Below are positions 1-11,033 of a stretch of 64,000 bases of DNA, piece by piece (the first letter of the stretch is position 1; each line of letters begins with the position of its first letter). Source of the DNA: Capronia americana (Eukaryota; Ascomycota; Eurotiomycetes; Chaetothyriales; Herpotrichiellaceae); contig JADWQD010000019.1 of assembly GCA_016110215.1 (NCBI GenBank), forward strand, positions 372,001 through 436,000, read 5' to 3'. The position numbers were made by a program, and so were the translations under genes. The notes under the pieces are model-generated. The model saw nothing but the letters and a program-made list of their open reading frames with translations. It ran no database searches and had not been told where the DNA came from.

Positions 1-829
1 GGAGGCCTTTCCCCGAGACACAACGCACTACCTCTACCTGAAGCCGCACGACCCCAAAGTACCCGAAGAAGAAGCGCCGCGGTCTTTGTTCCTCGTTAAC
101 ATCCCCGTCTCCACGACTGAACCTTTACTGAAAGATCTATTCACCGTAAAACTGGAAGGAGGACGAATTGAGAGGGTCCACTTCTCAGATACCACGTTGG
201 GGAAGAGTCATGCACCAGCCACGAAAAGTCGCAAGCGGAAGAGAATGACGGTGGAAGAAATAGAGGCAGGACTGGACACATATTCCCTGCCGAAGTTGTT
301 TGACATGGAGATCCACGAGAGCGGTGCCGCAGCTGTCGTCGTCTTCGTGGACCGACCGAGCATGGAGCTCAGTTTGAAAACTGCCCGTCGAGCCGCGAAA
401 CAAGGCACACCGATCTTGTGGGACGCGGGACCCGATGCCCCATCCCTGGGTCTGGCACGGTATGAACGGCACAAACAGCAGCAATTCCCATCGCGAAGAG
501 ATCTCCTCAGGTCAGTCAACGCATACATGACTGCGTACTCAGCTCTCGAGGAGGTGCGCTCCCGTGAGAGCGCACGGAAACGTGCCGAACCAGATGAAGA
601 TGGTTTTGTGACAGTCACGCGCGGTTCGAGGGGTAGCGTGCGCATGGATGAGGCGAGGGAGGTCGCAGAGCGGCAGAAGGAGAAATCTAAAGGATTGGAG
701 GACTTCTATCGCTTCCAGACAAGAGAACGGAGGAAGTCGATGCAGGAGGATATGGTCAAGAGGTTCAACGAGGATAAGATGAAGGTGGAAGAGATGAGGA
801 AACGGAGGAGGAGTGTGGGGGAAAGTTGA
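1..829 (+). CDS. RRP7: Ribosomal RNA-processing protein 7 (Rrp7), C-terminal part; 5' end outside window
   Basis: The frame is open from base 2, so the gene starts before the window. About 275 residues are visible, ending at the TGA at 827-829. The segment matches the Rrp7 C-terminal region: an acidic linker, the phrase SLFLVNIPVSTTE where the RRM-like fold begins, and a basic C-terminal helix rich in R/K/E (residues near DFYRFQTRERRKSMQEDMVK) that ends the protein. Rrp7 acts in the nucleolus in the UTP-C/CURI complexes during early 40S subunit assembly; that role is family knowledge. Nothing in the visible part is broken. The first ATG in frame lies well inside the domain, so no start is called here. 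Confidence 0.85.
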   Translation, partial: EAFPRDTTHYLYLKPHDPKVPEEEAPRSLFLVNIPVSTTEPLLKDLFTVKLEGGRIERVHFSDTTLGKSHAPATKSRKRKRMTVEEIEAGLDTYSLPKLFDMEIHESGAAAVVVFVDRPSMELSLKTARRAAKQGTPILWDAGPDAPSLGLARYERHKQQQFPSRRDLLRSVNAYMTAYSALEEVRSRESARKRAEPDEDGFVTVTRGSRGSVRMDEAREVAERQKEKSKGLEDFYRFQTRERRKSMQEDMVKRFNEDKMKVEEMRKRRRSVGES

Positions 830-1277
830 GGTTCGCGTCGCCGGTCTTTCGAGTGAGAGGTCTACCGTGGGAATCTCGACGACCATCTTGGGTTTTCCCA
901 ATGCTGTCATGTGGTGAGTGTTACCTTCCTCCTTCATCTTCTGTTGCATGACGAGGCAGCTGGGGCCAGATTAGCGTTCCTGTCCAGTGGTCGGAGGTCA
1001 TTCTTCAACCCTGGCCTCCCCGGATGCAATGCCTAAAACAACCAGCCAATCCAACTTCTCAACCATATCTGATGTCTCAATTTACACTTCTATGACCAAG
1101 GTTGCACAGGGTACAAATATCATACTGACTTGTCCATTCTTAGTTATATACACGTTCAGAAGAGTTTAACTCACACATTGGTTAGTACATGCATGACTCG
1201 AGGAACCCTGTACACAGCCGCCATGTCGCAAATATCCTAGATTCTGAAACGAACTGGCACCGAGCTCATAACGAGGA
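830..1277. other. Convergent intergenic stretch
   Basis: This lies between the 3' ends of the Rrp7 gene and the minus-strand HET gene. It holds both 3' untranslated regions and no supported gene; the short open frames here are overlaps. Confidence 0.6.
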
Positions 1278-3980
1278 TCATATCAACACCGTCGACTCCA
1301 AGTCCCGCCCGAACCGATACGGGTCACCATGCATCAAACCATGTACATATGCCTCCCCCACAAGACGATGTTGCCTTCCAGGCCTCGTCCCACTTCCCTC
1401 CACTTCCTTGACCGGCTGAAGAATATATGGCACCTTTCCACCACCGAGGACCCAGACCTCGTCACCGACGCGGAGAGCTTTCGGCCCGGTACCGAGGAGC
1501 ATCATCCCATTTGTTCGAAACACGCGCCGCATTCTACCCGAGCCGTTCTCGATGTCATAGTGCAATTGGGCGAGATCAATCGGCGTGTACGAATTCGAGG
1601 ACAGCATATTCTCCACCAATGCCGTCAGACGCTTTCGGTAGAAGGAGATATTGTACGGCGAGTCACCCGGCTCCGACTCTATCAAGCTGCGCCAGTCTGG
1701 GTTTGTGAGCACTGAGAGTGGAGTCGAGTGCGGTTGAAACTCCGAATCTTCAGAAGACCATGGCCGCAGACGATGTCGGATTTGCAAGTTGAGAATGTAG
1801 TCGAAGAAAAGAGGGCCACATTCAGGAGGAGCGGGATGTTGACGGGCATATGTGTTTGTTGTCAGCGTCCGCCAGAGCACATCGATGCGTGATATCGGAA
1901 CGCCTTTGATTGAGGGAAGAGGATATGGACTTGGTAGATGCGACACCATGTTCACAATGCTGGCCCACGGCTCCCCTGCATCGGTGGCTTCGTGTGGCAT
2001 GATGGCTGTTTCAGCAATTGTATCAATCTGAAACCCCTGGACTGGCAGGTGGCCATGGTCCAGCGTCATCACGTCCTTAGGTGGCATCCACTTCATGTTC
2101 CCACACGCGGACCAGTTGCAGTTGCCCCGGAAGTCGAGAGGGTATGGCAGGAGCGGTACCGAGTAATCCGGGACCCAGGATGGCAAGCCTTTGATCTTTG
2201 TCAGGGACCGATCTTGCACGTGCGAGAGGAGATACAGGTTTCGATAGGTTCGGAGCAAAGAGCAGGCAGCGTCGATGTAGACCTGTCGAGTCGAAGTCTC
2301 ATAATTGGGCTCGATTTGGTTTGTGGACGAAGATGTCCTGCTCGCCAGGCCGAGAAACGCATACACTTTATCTCTGGGGTCAGTTGCATTGGTATGCCGG
2401 TGCGTATCAACCAAGAGTCGCAAAGAAGGCGCTCCTTTGTTCCCTCCTTTCTCGTATGCCTGGAGGGCACTCCGTGTGCTGTTCAGATAGACCGGCTCCA
2501 GGCCAAACTTGGTATTGCTGGCCAGAAACTTCTTGTACACGCCCGGCCGTCGATTTAACTCGCGGAGATGTCGCATCTTTTCGGTCGAAAGATGGTGGTA
2601 CCACCTTGTTGCGCGGATAAACTCGATCGTTCTCGCCAGCTTTTCCCAAAGCAACACTCGGGTGCCGCAGACAACTCTCACCTTCTGCGCCAGTGCTAGT
2701 TCCTGGACCACCCAGGATCGGCTGAACCAGGGCCGGTTCGTGAAAGCAATGAATCCCAACCAGTTGTGGTGAGTCAATGGCTCGACACCGACGCCGCGAT
2801 AGCAAGATCCTTCGGGGTCAAAGAAGCCTGTGTAGGGCATACTCGCCCACTTCGATCTAGGGATGCTCGCAATCCTCTCAATCACGGTGAAGGCGTCTGG
2901 CATAAACTCATCTTCTTCTCCAAGCCACACAGTGACTCCTTGGGCGGCCCGAAAGATGTCCGACATCAACGAAACTTGAGTGTTCCTCTCTGCAAGGGAT
3001 GATTGATCAATACATCTGCGAAACGCGTCAGTCGGCATGGACTTAGATGGCGCTGAATCCTAGGCAACAAGAGGTAGGATCCCGAAGGTTTGTCCAAGGA
3101 TGATAGGGTGCTCGTGGTCTCATATGAGGATAATTAGACGACTCATGCCGGGGAAGCCACCGCCATTGGCAATGGACTACTTCGCACCATAAGTGGAAGA
3201 CAGCTGGCCGCTGAATGGCGACAAATGCTTCTAAAAGCGACTTGTGATAGACGACTCTTCAGTAGTGCCGCATTTGCTCTGACGAGTGATGTCTCGAGAT
3301 TCTCCCATTCATCCATGGAATACCTAAGGGGATTGCGTCCACATGTGCAGGAACAGGGTTGGGCACATGCACCGCCAAATATATGCGAAGGCAAGGGGCA
3401 CTCACAGCGCATCGACCCAATAGAAGTTCCTCTGCCTCGGAAACTCAGCGTGCAGAGGTTGATGGGTGCGCGCTAGCATGGCGAGCGCATCGTGCAGATT
3501 GGCAGTAACGCGGAGATTCCTCCCATCGCACTTGACGGGGAAGCATGGCATGTTCTGCGTGAGTTTGATACGCAGCAGCGATGACAGGCCTGTGGATGAT
3601 GAGCCGGCCGACAAAGGCGCACTGCTCCCGGTACCAGTACCGGATCCCGCTCGGCCGTCATTCTCCAGCAAAGTTCGAGCCTGCACGCGCTGCAGAAATG
3701 CTAGACGACGCCAGGTGCCGCTCCTTGACGGCCTCGACTCGGGGATGAGCGGGTAACCCCACGTGTAAGACAGCGCTTGAAATGGAGGAGCATCGTCGAC
3801 AGAGTGTGTGCTCAAGGAGATTGCGATCTTCCCGCCACTATCAGGAGAGGACGAAGCAGGACGGACTTCGAGCAAGCGGATGGATCTGGGTGATGGGAGA
3901 GGCCGATACTGATATATCCGCGATTCCGAGGTGAAGGACGAGAGCAGTTCTCTGGCGTTGAACCCGCGACGGACTCTCAT
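1278..3980 (-). CDS. Heterokaryon-incompatibility (HET) domain protein, two exons
   Basis: Exons are 3980..3406 and 3015..1278, giving about 770 residues. HET motifs fall in order: PPFQALSYTWG near residue 70, an NLHDAL segment, then FYWVDAL at the end of exon 1, joined in phase to CIDQSSLAERNTQVSLM at the start of exon 2, followed by GVTVWLGEED. The joined DALCIDQ block is the HET hallmark and fixes both splice sites (GTGAGT donor, CAG acceptor). The C-terminal part (VGDEVWVLGGG and RLVGEAYVHGLMHG) is the usual tail of long HET proteins. The ATG at 3980 is used because the codon before it is GTG. HET proteins trigger cell death after non-self fusion; for this copy that is inference. The 390-bp intron is long for this window. 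Confidence 0.88.
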
Positions 3981-4420
3981 CACAATGTGTTGGCGATAGC
4001 TCCATTCCTCGTCAACTCGGATACTGTGACACTTTCTAGAATAGCAGGTTGGTCGGAGATGAGGTTGACCTTAGTCACTCGAGTCAGTGGCGAGTCCGTT
4101 CTTGGGACGCGACTGACCTAGGTTTCATGTCAGAGCTATTCTGGGGAAGGCGAAGGGGCCATAATTATGGGTTTAGCAGGACGCCTGACGAGGCTGTTAG
4201 AAACCCCGGTGGCGCCGGCGAAGTCTGATGATTATTTTACAAACTACCACTTCCACACAGTTATAAGATTAGCGAGAATGTCAGACTGTCGGCTATAGAC
4301 GCCATACAGATTATATTCACTACTCCGTTCTCTTGACGTGTGCGTCGATGGAGGTCAACATTCGGTAGCCTTGCGTCCGTGCAATTACTGGCTCCCCACT
4401 TCGCTCAGCTTAACCACGGC
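3981..4420. other. Intergenic: HET gene promoter and arginase-like 3' flank
   Basis: No gene is supported here. It contains the upstream region of the minus-strand HET gene and the 3' flank of the minus-strand arginase-fold gene. Confidence 0.5.
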
Positions 4421-5407
4421 TCACTCCGTAAAGCCACCGGATGCTCGCCATCCTCCGAGACCGTCAACAATATTGTCGACGAGTTGACTCGTCATCTGCA
4501 GGCCAGGATCGTGATCAGGATTTACCTCTGCAATACTGAGGCCAACAACTTTGCCACTTCCCAAAAAGGTTTTCAATGCCGCCATGGTGGCCTCGAAACT
4601 CAGACCCGTCCAGTTTGGTACATTACCCAAGGGATATAGCCCGGGGTCTATCACGTCCACATCTAAGTGGACGAAGGTGTAGTCGACATTGTCTTCCATC
4701 CATTCCAGTGCTGTCTTTGCTTCCTTTACTGGGTCACTCTGAACGGACTGAGAGGTAGTGACACGGAAACCCTGGTCGAACAAGAAACCCAAGTGCTCTC
4801 GCTTGTTGGCAGGTGCGTCAATGTTCAAGCCAAACAAAAGGATGTTGGTGTTATCCACAACTCCAGCCCCATCGGGTCGACAGAATGCTCTCATACTTTC
4901 TAATGCACCCTCGCGCAGGGTCAGATGTGTGAGTGTCATTCCGGCGATATTTCCGGATGAGCTGGGCTCTCTTGGCGTGTACAAGTCGCAGTCAGCGTCA
5001 ATATAGACGATACCAATGCGCTTCATCGTTCCTTTGAGATGTTCCCAGTAGGCCGACAGTATGGCCGGACAGTACAGACATTCGCCAGCGAGAATCAGCT
5101 GGAATGGTGGCGGGTGTCCGCTTCCAGTTTCGCTGGCCGCCAGAGCATTACCAACGGCTTCTCGAACCTGGTTACAAGCCTTGACAGTCTCTGCTTCATT
5201 GCGCGCTCCGTTAGGCTGACGTGTGCTAGACGTCCATCCCACTGGCCCCTGTGGTAATGCGGTTGACGATGTCGTTTGCCAGCCCGCAGCTCCAAGCTTG
5301 TCCTGGAGGCCGGCGGTTTCGAATGCCGCCGGGGCTCGAGACTTGCCTGCATAGACCGACCCAACGTCGGATGGCACGCTGATGATGTTGATAGACCGTG
5401 AAGCCAT
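4421..5407 (-). CDS. Arginase/agmatinase-fold (ureohydrolase) protein with altered metal site
   Basis: Intronless, 328 residues from the ATG at 5407. The open frame runs further upstream but without an ATG, and MASRSINIISVPSD is a normal family N-terminus. Ureohydrolase motifs are recognisable in order: LILAGECLY (residues 105-112), YIDADCD (135-141), SGNIAGM (151-157), HLDVDVIDP (247-255) and AEVNPDHD (293-300). Active arginases and agmatinases carry GGDH, DAHxD and SGNxHGMP. Here the first His is Cys110, the second is Asp139 and the third is Ala155, while the DVDxxDP aspartates and the late Glu remain. The fold is clear, but the usual two-manganese site is not intact, so the substrate cannot be named and activity may be changed or lost. 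The gene is divergent from ATP12 and shares its 5' region. Confidence 0.82.
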   Translation of the reverse strand: MASRSINIISVPSDVGSVYAGKSRAPAAFETAGLQDKLGAAGWQTTSSTALPQGPVGWTSSTRQPNGARNEAETVKACNQVREAVGNALAASETGSGHPPPFQLILAGECLYCPAILSAYWEHLKGTMKRIGIVYIDADCDLYTPREPSSSGNIAGMTLTHLTLREGALESMRAFCRPDGAGVVDNTNILLFGLNIDAPANKREHLGFLFDQGFRVTTSQSVQSDPVKEAKTALEWMEDNVDYTFVHLDVDVIDPGLYPLGNVPNWTGLSFEATMAALKTFLGSGKVVGLSIAEVNPDHDPGLQMTSQLVDNIVDGLGGWRASGGFTE

Positions 5408-5973
5408 TCGTGCCGGGGTTCGATTCCTTATTACGTTTGACAATGTCTGAATATTTGGTGGATTCAGCGGGAAGGAAAATGAAGCACACGGCTTTATACC
5501 AGCTCTTGGACCCCTTCCTGAACCAGAGACATCAAACACAAAGTTAGTTTACCTTTCAAACTACTATGGACCCTGAGTTGGTCAGCCTTGACAAGAGTAA
5601 CCTCGAAGGGCGTGATACGCCCTTTCGCGGGAACTTCATTGGCCCAGCAACATCTACCCGTTCTGGATTCTAGATCTTGATAGCTACTTTGTCAGGACGC
5701 TCTTTAGCACGCGCAGAAGCTGGTATCTGACATCTGGCAACCGATGTCACCGTTGCCTCATTTGACTTCGATTGAGAACCCTGTAGGCGTCGCCGGTGTG
5801 GTGCCGTTGCCATGGAAGGAAGCAGAGAGATTCGTGACAAAGATCCCATTAAATAAGTGGCCGGAGATATCCGTCTCGGCGTTTTTAACTCCGAAACAAC
5901 TTTCATCTCGTCAACATTACCGAAGAGTTCATTGCTTCCAACCCGCTGTCCTCTACCACACTACAGACTCAAG
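5408..5973. promoter_or_regulatory. Divergent promoter region between arginase-like gene and ATP12
   Basis: The two start codons face away from each other across 566 bp, so both promoters and both 5' leaders must lie here. I did not identify specific factor sites. Confidence 0.5.
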
Positions 5974-7092
5974 ATGCGTACATCATCTAGCAGGGCAGTG
6001 TCGATAGCTGCTTTGCTTTTGAAATCGCAAGCATCGCGCGGAAAGCTGGCCGCCCCTGCGGTCCGATCGATCTCCTCGACGACCTCGCGATGCGCCACTG
6101 CCCTTCCCATCACAGCCACCGGACCACCTCCAAGCGCGCCTGTCCCAACGTCCCCACAATACGGAGATCGCGTTGAAGAGAGACGGCGAAAAGCAGAAAT
6201 GCTCAAACAAGGGAAAGAGCTGCGCGCGGCATCCCAACCGGGGAGCAAATCAAAGCCATTGCAGAAAAGATTCTGGAAGGAAGTGCACGTCACAGAGGTC
6301 CAGGAGGGATATCAAGTCCTACTAGACAAGAGACCAGTCAGGACGCCATCAAAGTCAATCCTCACCATCCCTCGGACGAAGCCGCACCTTGCACATGCTA
6401 TCGCCATCGAATGGGACATGCTCGAGTCGGCGCAACAAGCGTTGAAGAACCATAACATACCTATGACTTCAATAGCTGCGCGGGCGCAAGATATCATCGA
6501 AGAAGAGGCGCGGGGCGATCGTAGGGTACGAGATGAGATCATTACGACCATGTTGCGGTACTTAGACACGGACACCTTGTTGTGCTGGGCACCTGAATCG
6601 AATTCAACATCATCTCTGGAAATGCAGACCGATCGACCAAAGTCATTAAGAGATGTTCAAATCCAGACGGCAAAACCGATAATAAGCTACCTGACTACTT
6701 CAGTCTGGCCCGGTGTGGACATCAAGCCCGTGCTGGATGAAAACACCATCATGCCAAACAAGCAGGATGAGTCCACGAGGAGTGTGATCAAGGGTTGGAT
6801 CGCCGGCCTTCCTGCATACGAGTTGGCGGCGCTAGAACGGGCAGTACTGGCAGGAAAGAGCCTCCTAGTTGGCGCGCGGTTGTTGATCGAATGGAGCGAG
6901 GAATTTCGGGACATCCAAGACAACACCAGTGAGCGCCGGTTTGGTATTCACGAGGCTGCCGAAGCGACAAATCTCGAGGTGAGATGGCAGACGGACTTGT
7001 GGGGGGAAGTGGAGGACACGCATGATGTGAATAACGAGGACCTCCGGCGGCAGCTTGGAAGCGCGATCCTGCTCGTGAGTGGCAGCCGATAA
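5974..7092 (+). CDS. ATP12: Mitochondrial F1-ATPase assembly chaperone Atp12
   Basis: Intronless, 372 residues. The ATG at 5974 (MRTSSSRAVSIAALLLK) gives an Arg/Ser/Ala-rich presequence typical of matrix import; the open frame upstream has no better start. The ATP12 domain follows: KRFWKEVHVTEVQEGYQVLL, the DKRPVRTPSK motif, IAIEWDMLESA, MTSIAARAQD and LRYLDTDTLLCW, ending with a helical segment around GIHEAAEATNLEVRWQ. Atp12 holds the F1 alpha subunit before hexamer assembly; that is family knowledge. The length is normal and no defect is visible. Confidence 0.93.
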   Translation: MRTSSSRAVSIAALLLKSQASRGKLAAPAVRSISSTTSRCATALPITATGPPPSAPVPTSPQYGDRVEERRRKAEMLKQGKELRAASQPGSKSKPLQKRFWKEVHVTEVQEGYQVLLDKRPVRTPSKSILTIPRTKPHLAHAIAIEWDMLESAQQALKNHNIPMTSIAARAQDIIEEEARGDRRVRDEIITTMLRYLDTDTLLCWAPESNSTSSLEMQTDRPKSLRDVQIQTAKPIISYLTTSVWPGVDIKPVLDENTIMPNKQDESTRSVIKGWIAGLPAYELAALERAVLAGKSLLVGARLLIEWSEEFRDIQDNTSERRFGIHEAAEATNLEVRWQTDLWGEVEDTHDVNNEDLRRQLGSAILLVSGSR

Positions 7093-7874
7093 ATGCTGCA
7101 AGATCTCTGCGCGTAGAGCACATTGCCAATGTACAAAAGACCATATCTTCAAGGTACTACGGAGCTAACACGAAAGAGTGAGTACCCGTCTTGCTCGGTA
7201 TGCCATACCAGGCGGTGCACAAGGTTCCTCCATTGCTTATTTGATCTCCAAATCTCTGTCAATTCCGCTGGAGTGCTGTCACCTAGAAGTCTGCAGGATG
7301 AACAATAGGCTGAGCAGATCTCCTTTCTGGCGCCACATCTGTGGCTGTCGGACACTCGCTGATTGGTAGGTGGTTGGAGTGCACCCGAAATAATGACGTC
7401 AAGGGCCGCTAGGCTGACTGACTACCGAGTCTATTCACTCTGGCGATCACGACGCTCAACGGCCCTACTGCCATGTTTTTCTTGGTGAACGTGCATACTC
7501 CCGAGAAAATTGTCCTGGCTGGTCAAGCAGCTGTAGTCCCTGCGTGGAAGGTAAGCTAAAGCATGTGCACCGCCACAATCTGAAGGGTAAGGAGAAAATA
7601 CATATGACGATGCAAGCTGCCCGGACGACATTCTCATTCCCATTCCATGTCGAACAATGCAGTGGTTGATTTGACCGTCAGCTGCTAGCTTCTACTGATC
7701 CATCACTGCAAGTTTGGAAGCTTTGTCGCAACCACCAGAGCTGCCATAAGTTGAGCTGGTCGGCGTCGCCTGGTTGTTGTGCCCGAGTTATTATTCTGGA
7801 GCGGGACACACGGTCGAGGCTCGTCAGGGTGTCACAGAAAACACCCTCCAGCAGCAGTATCCTACCACGCCAGA
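7093..7874. other. Intergenic region upstream of the Pmp3-like gene
   Basis: Holds the ATP12 3' end and the leader of the next gene. A CRE-like TGACGTCA-type core (ATGACGTCAAG) occurs near 7393. No gene is supported. Confidence 0.4.
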
Positions 7875-8342
7875 ATGAGGATACCACTCTTCAAACGCCT
7901 TCTCATAGCGATGCTCAACATCCTCTTCCCCCCACTCGCCGTTATGATGATCACCGGTCCGAACGAGGACTTCATCTTTAATTGTGTCATGTTCATCCTG
8001 GCCGTTATTCCCTCCCATATTCATGGCTTCTACATCTCACTCACTTACTTCAACCGCAAGCGGAAAGTCCGCAAGGACGTCTACCCGGGCAAACCGAAGC
8101 ATTTGATCTGGAGCGACAAAGTGAACAATGGCGGAGCCAGCCGAAGGGAAATTGAGAGGTTGAGATATGGGACGGAGCAAGGCAAACCCAGCAGACGAGC
8201 TATCAGACAACGTTCTGAGTTTCCGGAACGCAGTAGCTCGAGGAGACGGGTCCAGGAGTGGGATGATGGATACAAGGAGTTTGCGTTGTCCCCACAGTCA
8301 ACCAGAGCTGGGACAGGTAGGAGTGGCCGAAACGCCAGGTGA
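7875..8342 (+). CDS. Pmp3/UPF0057-family small membrane protein with long basic tail
   Basis: Intronless, 155 residues from the ATG at 7875; the frame is open upstream but lacks an ATG that would fit the family. Residues about 5-27 and 32-54 form two hydrophobic segments with the UPF0057 signature (ILFPPLAVMMITG, FNCVMFILAVIPSHIHGFYI). Classic Pmp3 proteins are about 55 residues long. This one adds about 100 residues rich in Arg, Ser and Lys (RREIERLRYG, SSSRRRVQEW), as some filamentous fungi do. Pmp3 affects plasma-membrane potential and cation tolerance; for this long form the role is inferred. Confidence 0.85.
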   Translation: MRIPLFKRLLIAMLNILFPPLAVMMITGPNEDFIFNCVMFILAVIPSHIHGFYISLTYFNRKRKVRKDVYPGKPKHLIWSDKVNNGGASRREIERLRYGTEQGKPSRRAIRQRSEFPERSSSRRRVQEWDDGYKEFALSPQSTRAGTGRSGRNAR

Positions 8343-8765
8343 CAAAGCGAGAAGAGTTGCTCCTTTGATGGCGCAGACGATGTGGTCAATTTGGGCTAAA
8401 GGTCTTCCGCCGATTTACGCCATCTGCCTTGGGCATTTAACAGAGACTGCGTCAACCAAGATATGTAGAAGCGGTGGTCAAAAGCTCTTCCGCATAAGAT
8501 TCTGTTATATTCATTCATCATAAGGATTGTATGTAGGGTGCGTGTCTGCTGTCTTCGAAGAACTGACTTGTCCTCCTGGCATCAATCATTGCCCATATTA
8601 CTCGACAATGCAGTCAACAATGCACAATGTCAGTGCTTTTCGGAAACATCCAAGGAATGTGATCGTTTCGCGTATTACTTCTCCTCTCAATCATGATTTT
8701 AGAGCCACGGTTCTCCTAGTTCATCCATCATTCTGCGGCTGTACTGTGCGACTCTCACGGTGCTT
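8343..8765. other. Convergent intergenic stretch
   Basis: 3' flanks of the Pmp3-like gene and of the minus-strand secreted-repeat gene. No gene is seen. Confidence 0.5.
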
Positions 8766-9508
8766 TCACCATCCCCCATAGCTGCTGTAGCTGCTTGTGT
8801 ATGCCGAAGTATAGACTGGATACACGGAACTGTACGTAGATGTGTAGGCCGGGGTGTAATAAGTGCTCGTGTAGTATGTCGAAGTGCTTCAGAAATCAGT
8901 CAGTTTGCACTCATCAGGACGCCACATGCACGGATAACCGAGGAAGGTGTGTGCTTTCCCAGGAATGCTTACGGGTAAACAGTGCTATAGACAGTGCTGT
9001 AGACGGTACTATACACGGTGCTGTAGGCTGTGCTGTATGCTGTGCTGTAGAGGGTGCTGTAGAGGGTGCTGTACACAGTGCTGTAGTCTGTAACGGTGGA
9101 ATAGTCCGTAATGGTAGAGTAGTCGGTGACGGTGGAGTAATCTGTGACAGTGGCGTAGTCCGTCACGGTAGCGTAATCTGTGATTGTCGAGTAGACTGTC
9201 ACGGTCGGGGTCGGGTAGTAGGTGGAATAGGTCGTTGTTGGGTAGTACGTGGTTGTAGGATAAGTGGTATAGGCCGGATCTGCCTATCGATTAGCCCGTC
9301 CGAATGTGATAGGACCGTGACATTGCCTCCTTTCCAAGGGGCCATCCTTCGGTGGAAAAGAAGACTCACAAACGGAAGTAGCATAGGTAGAGCTGTAAGG
9401 GTAGGTTGAGGTGTAGTAGCCTCTCTTCTCAGCGTCAGCCTCTGGATGCGGCAGACCCAGAGCGAGGCCTGCGAGGGCTGCTAGGATCAACGAGCGTGAA
9501 CCGAGCAT
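8766..9508 (-). CDS. Small secreted Tyr/Thr/Ser tandem-repeat protein with a Kex2-like site, three exons
   Basis: Exons 9508..9370, 9279..8973 and 8886..8766 join in phase to 188 residues. The introns are 90 and 86 bp with GTGAGT and GTAAGC donors. The N-terminus MLGSRSLILAALAGLALG is a signal peptide, followed by a short pro-segment ending in EKR just before GYYTSTY, a dibasic site of the Kex2 type. The rest is low complexity: first TYYPTTT units, then six-residue VTDYST/ITDYST units, then four-residue VYST/LYST/AYST units, then a Tyr/Ser tail ending SYGGW. There is no cysteine after the pro-segment apart from none required by the fold, and no known domain. It may be a cell-surface, adhesin-like or structural peptide. 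Splicing is well supported because the repeat character continues across both junctions. Confidence 0.78.
8973..9230 (-). repeat. Coding minisatellite inside the secreted repeat protein
   Basis: On the minus strand, 18-bp units encoding V/I-T-D-Y-S/A-T (about 9200-9085) pass into 12-bp units encoding V/L/A-Y-S-T (about 9085-8975). The units differ mostly at third positions, so protein repeats are better kept than DNA repeats, which suggests selection on the peptide. Confidence 0.8.
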
Positions 9509-11033
9509 TTTCGAAGTTGTTATGGGAACCGTCCGTGTGGTTCAGGTAAATTGAACTTGGAAGGGCCTGAGAAAGAAGGAGCTCGAAGTGGACAACGAAT
9601 GTTTGCTGGTTCCTCGTGCTACAGGAAGATGAAGACAATGCGACGAAGACCCTTGGGAGAAGATACTTATACCTTGTACTTACCAGTTTCCTCATCGAAG
9701 GATGAGACATCGCTGACCATCGATGGTGAAATTGCGGAAAGACTGAGGTGTGTATGAAGGCTCGAACAGTTCCGACTCAAAGAGAGAAACGAACATGGTG
9801 CTGTGAACGGGATATCAGCGTTGGTAAGATCCAATACATTTCGAGGAAAGGAGTGCAGAAGCAAGACGAGATGGAGAATGACCGCAAAGTCTGCGAAAGT
9901 GGGTGAGAGCTTCGAGCTCGCCATTCAAGCAAAGGCTTCGGATCGATGCTCGATGCTCGACAACCACTCCCTTATTAGGCACATCCCTTCAATGCATAGT
10001 CAAGGCTCCATTAAACGAGTTGCAGACTGCAAGATGTCAATCTGTCACGCTTAACAAGAGCTGAGTTATTCCAACCTCACAGTTCATTTGGATTTGCAAA
10101 GAGGAGTGACGGTCGCGATGAAAACACTGCGAATCTAAAACATCCTTCTACCCCGGTGCTAACCACCTGCACCGACTAACGGTTCTCGATCCGAGTTGAC
10201 GCCATTCAGGGCTAGGCTAGATTTGTTTAGCACGGTTATTTTTAGCGCTAATCGGTATCTGCACCTCGACTTAACCTGGTCGCCTTTCTGACATCTCTTT
10301 CGCTTCACACAACCGTTGTACCATTTCCAATCCAAGTCCTTGCTTCTCGATCCGCCCGTCTGGTGCCGGTTGTCGAGGCAAGCAGCTGCTTAACCCCACC
10401 TCATGTCATCATCCTCCACACGAAACAAACACCCGTCAAAGATTTGGTTATGCGGATGTCTACCACAGCTTCGACCGTCGCTCAAATTCCGCTCGAGCCT
10501 GGCCTGTTTGTGTCAGAAGGAAAGATGCCGTGTCTAGGCATATGGAAACGCATCAAGAGACATTAATGAGGACCAGATCACCAAGGCTGACCCTCTCGTG
10601 TACACGTAAGAAGCTACTTCAGTCAAGATTAGTAGCTCTCCTGCACCAAAAGCTGCCTGAAGCAATAACAGGACACGAACAGCGGTTTGGAACGATGTGT
10701 ACATGGGGAGAAAGCCGCGTCATTGCACGCCCTCTACTGTGAAGTCTACTCCACGTCCGCTACTTTCCACTTTCAAGATGGTCGCTTCAGTCATCAAGAA
10801 TCGTCTAATGCACTCCACTCGAAGCGGGTCATAGATCGAGGATACTGACCCAATAGTTAGACAAACATTTGAGTTCACAAAAAGATCTCGTAACCCGTGT
10901 CCTAGAATAGATTCGAGGGACAAGAGCCCATCGACTGGATAGACAGCTCTCGATGTGCAAGGTGCGCCAATGAGAAGCTCTTGTGTAAATCGAAAAGCCG
11001 CGGCCTATTACCGAAGGATCCCATAAATGTAGC
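9509..11033. other. Long intergenic region
   Basis: About 1.5 kb that includes the promoter of the secreted-repeat gene. Short frames near 9667-9924 (minus) and 10363-10742 (plus) show no domain, signal or repeat support, so none is called. Confidence 0.45.

Noticed and set aside
5405..5430. GGTTCGATTCC resembling a tRNA B box
   Set aside because: No A box or cloverleaf around it; it lies next to the arginase-like start codon.
9667..9924. 85-codon minus frame with a hydrophobic stretch
   Set aside because: It lies in the leader of the secreted-repeat gene, overlaps other frames and has no further support.
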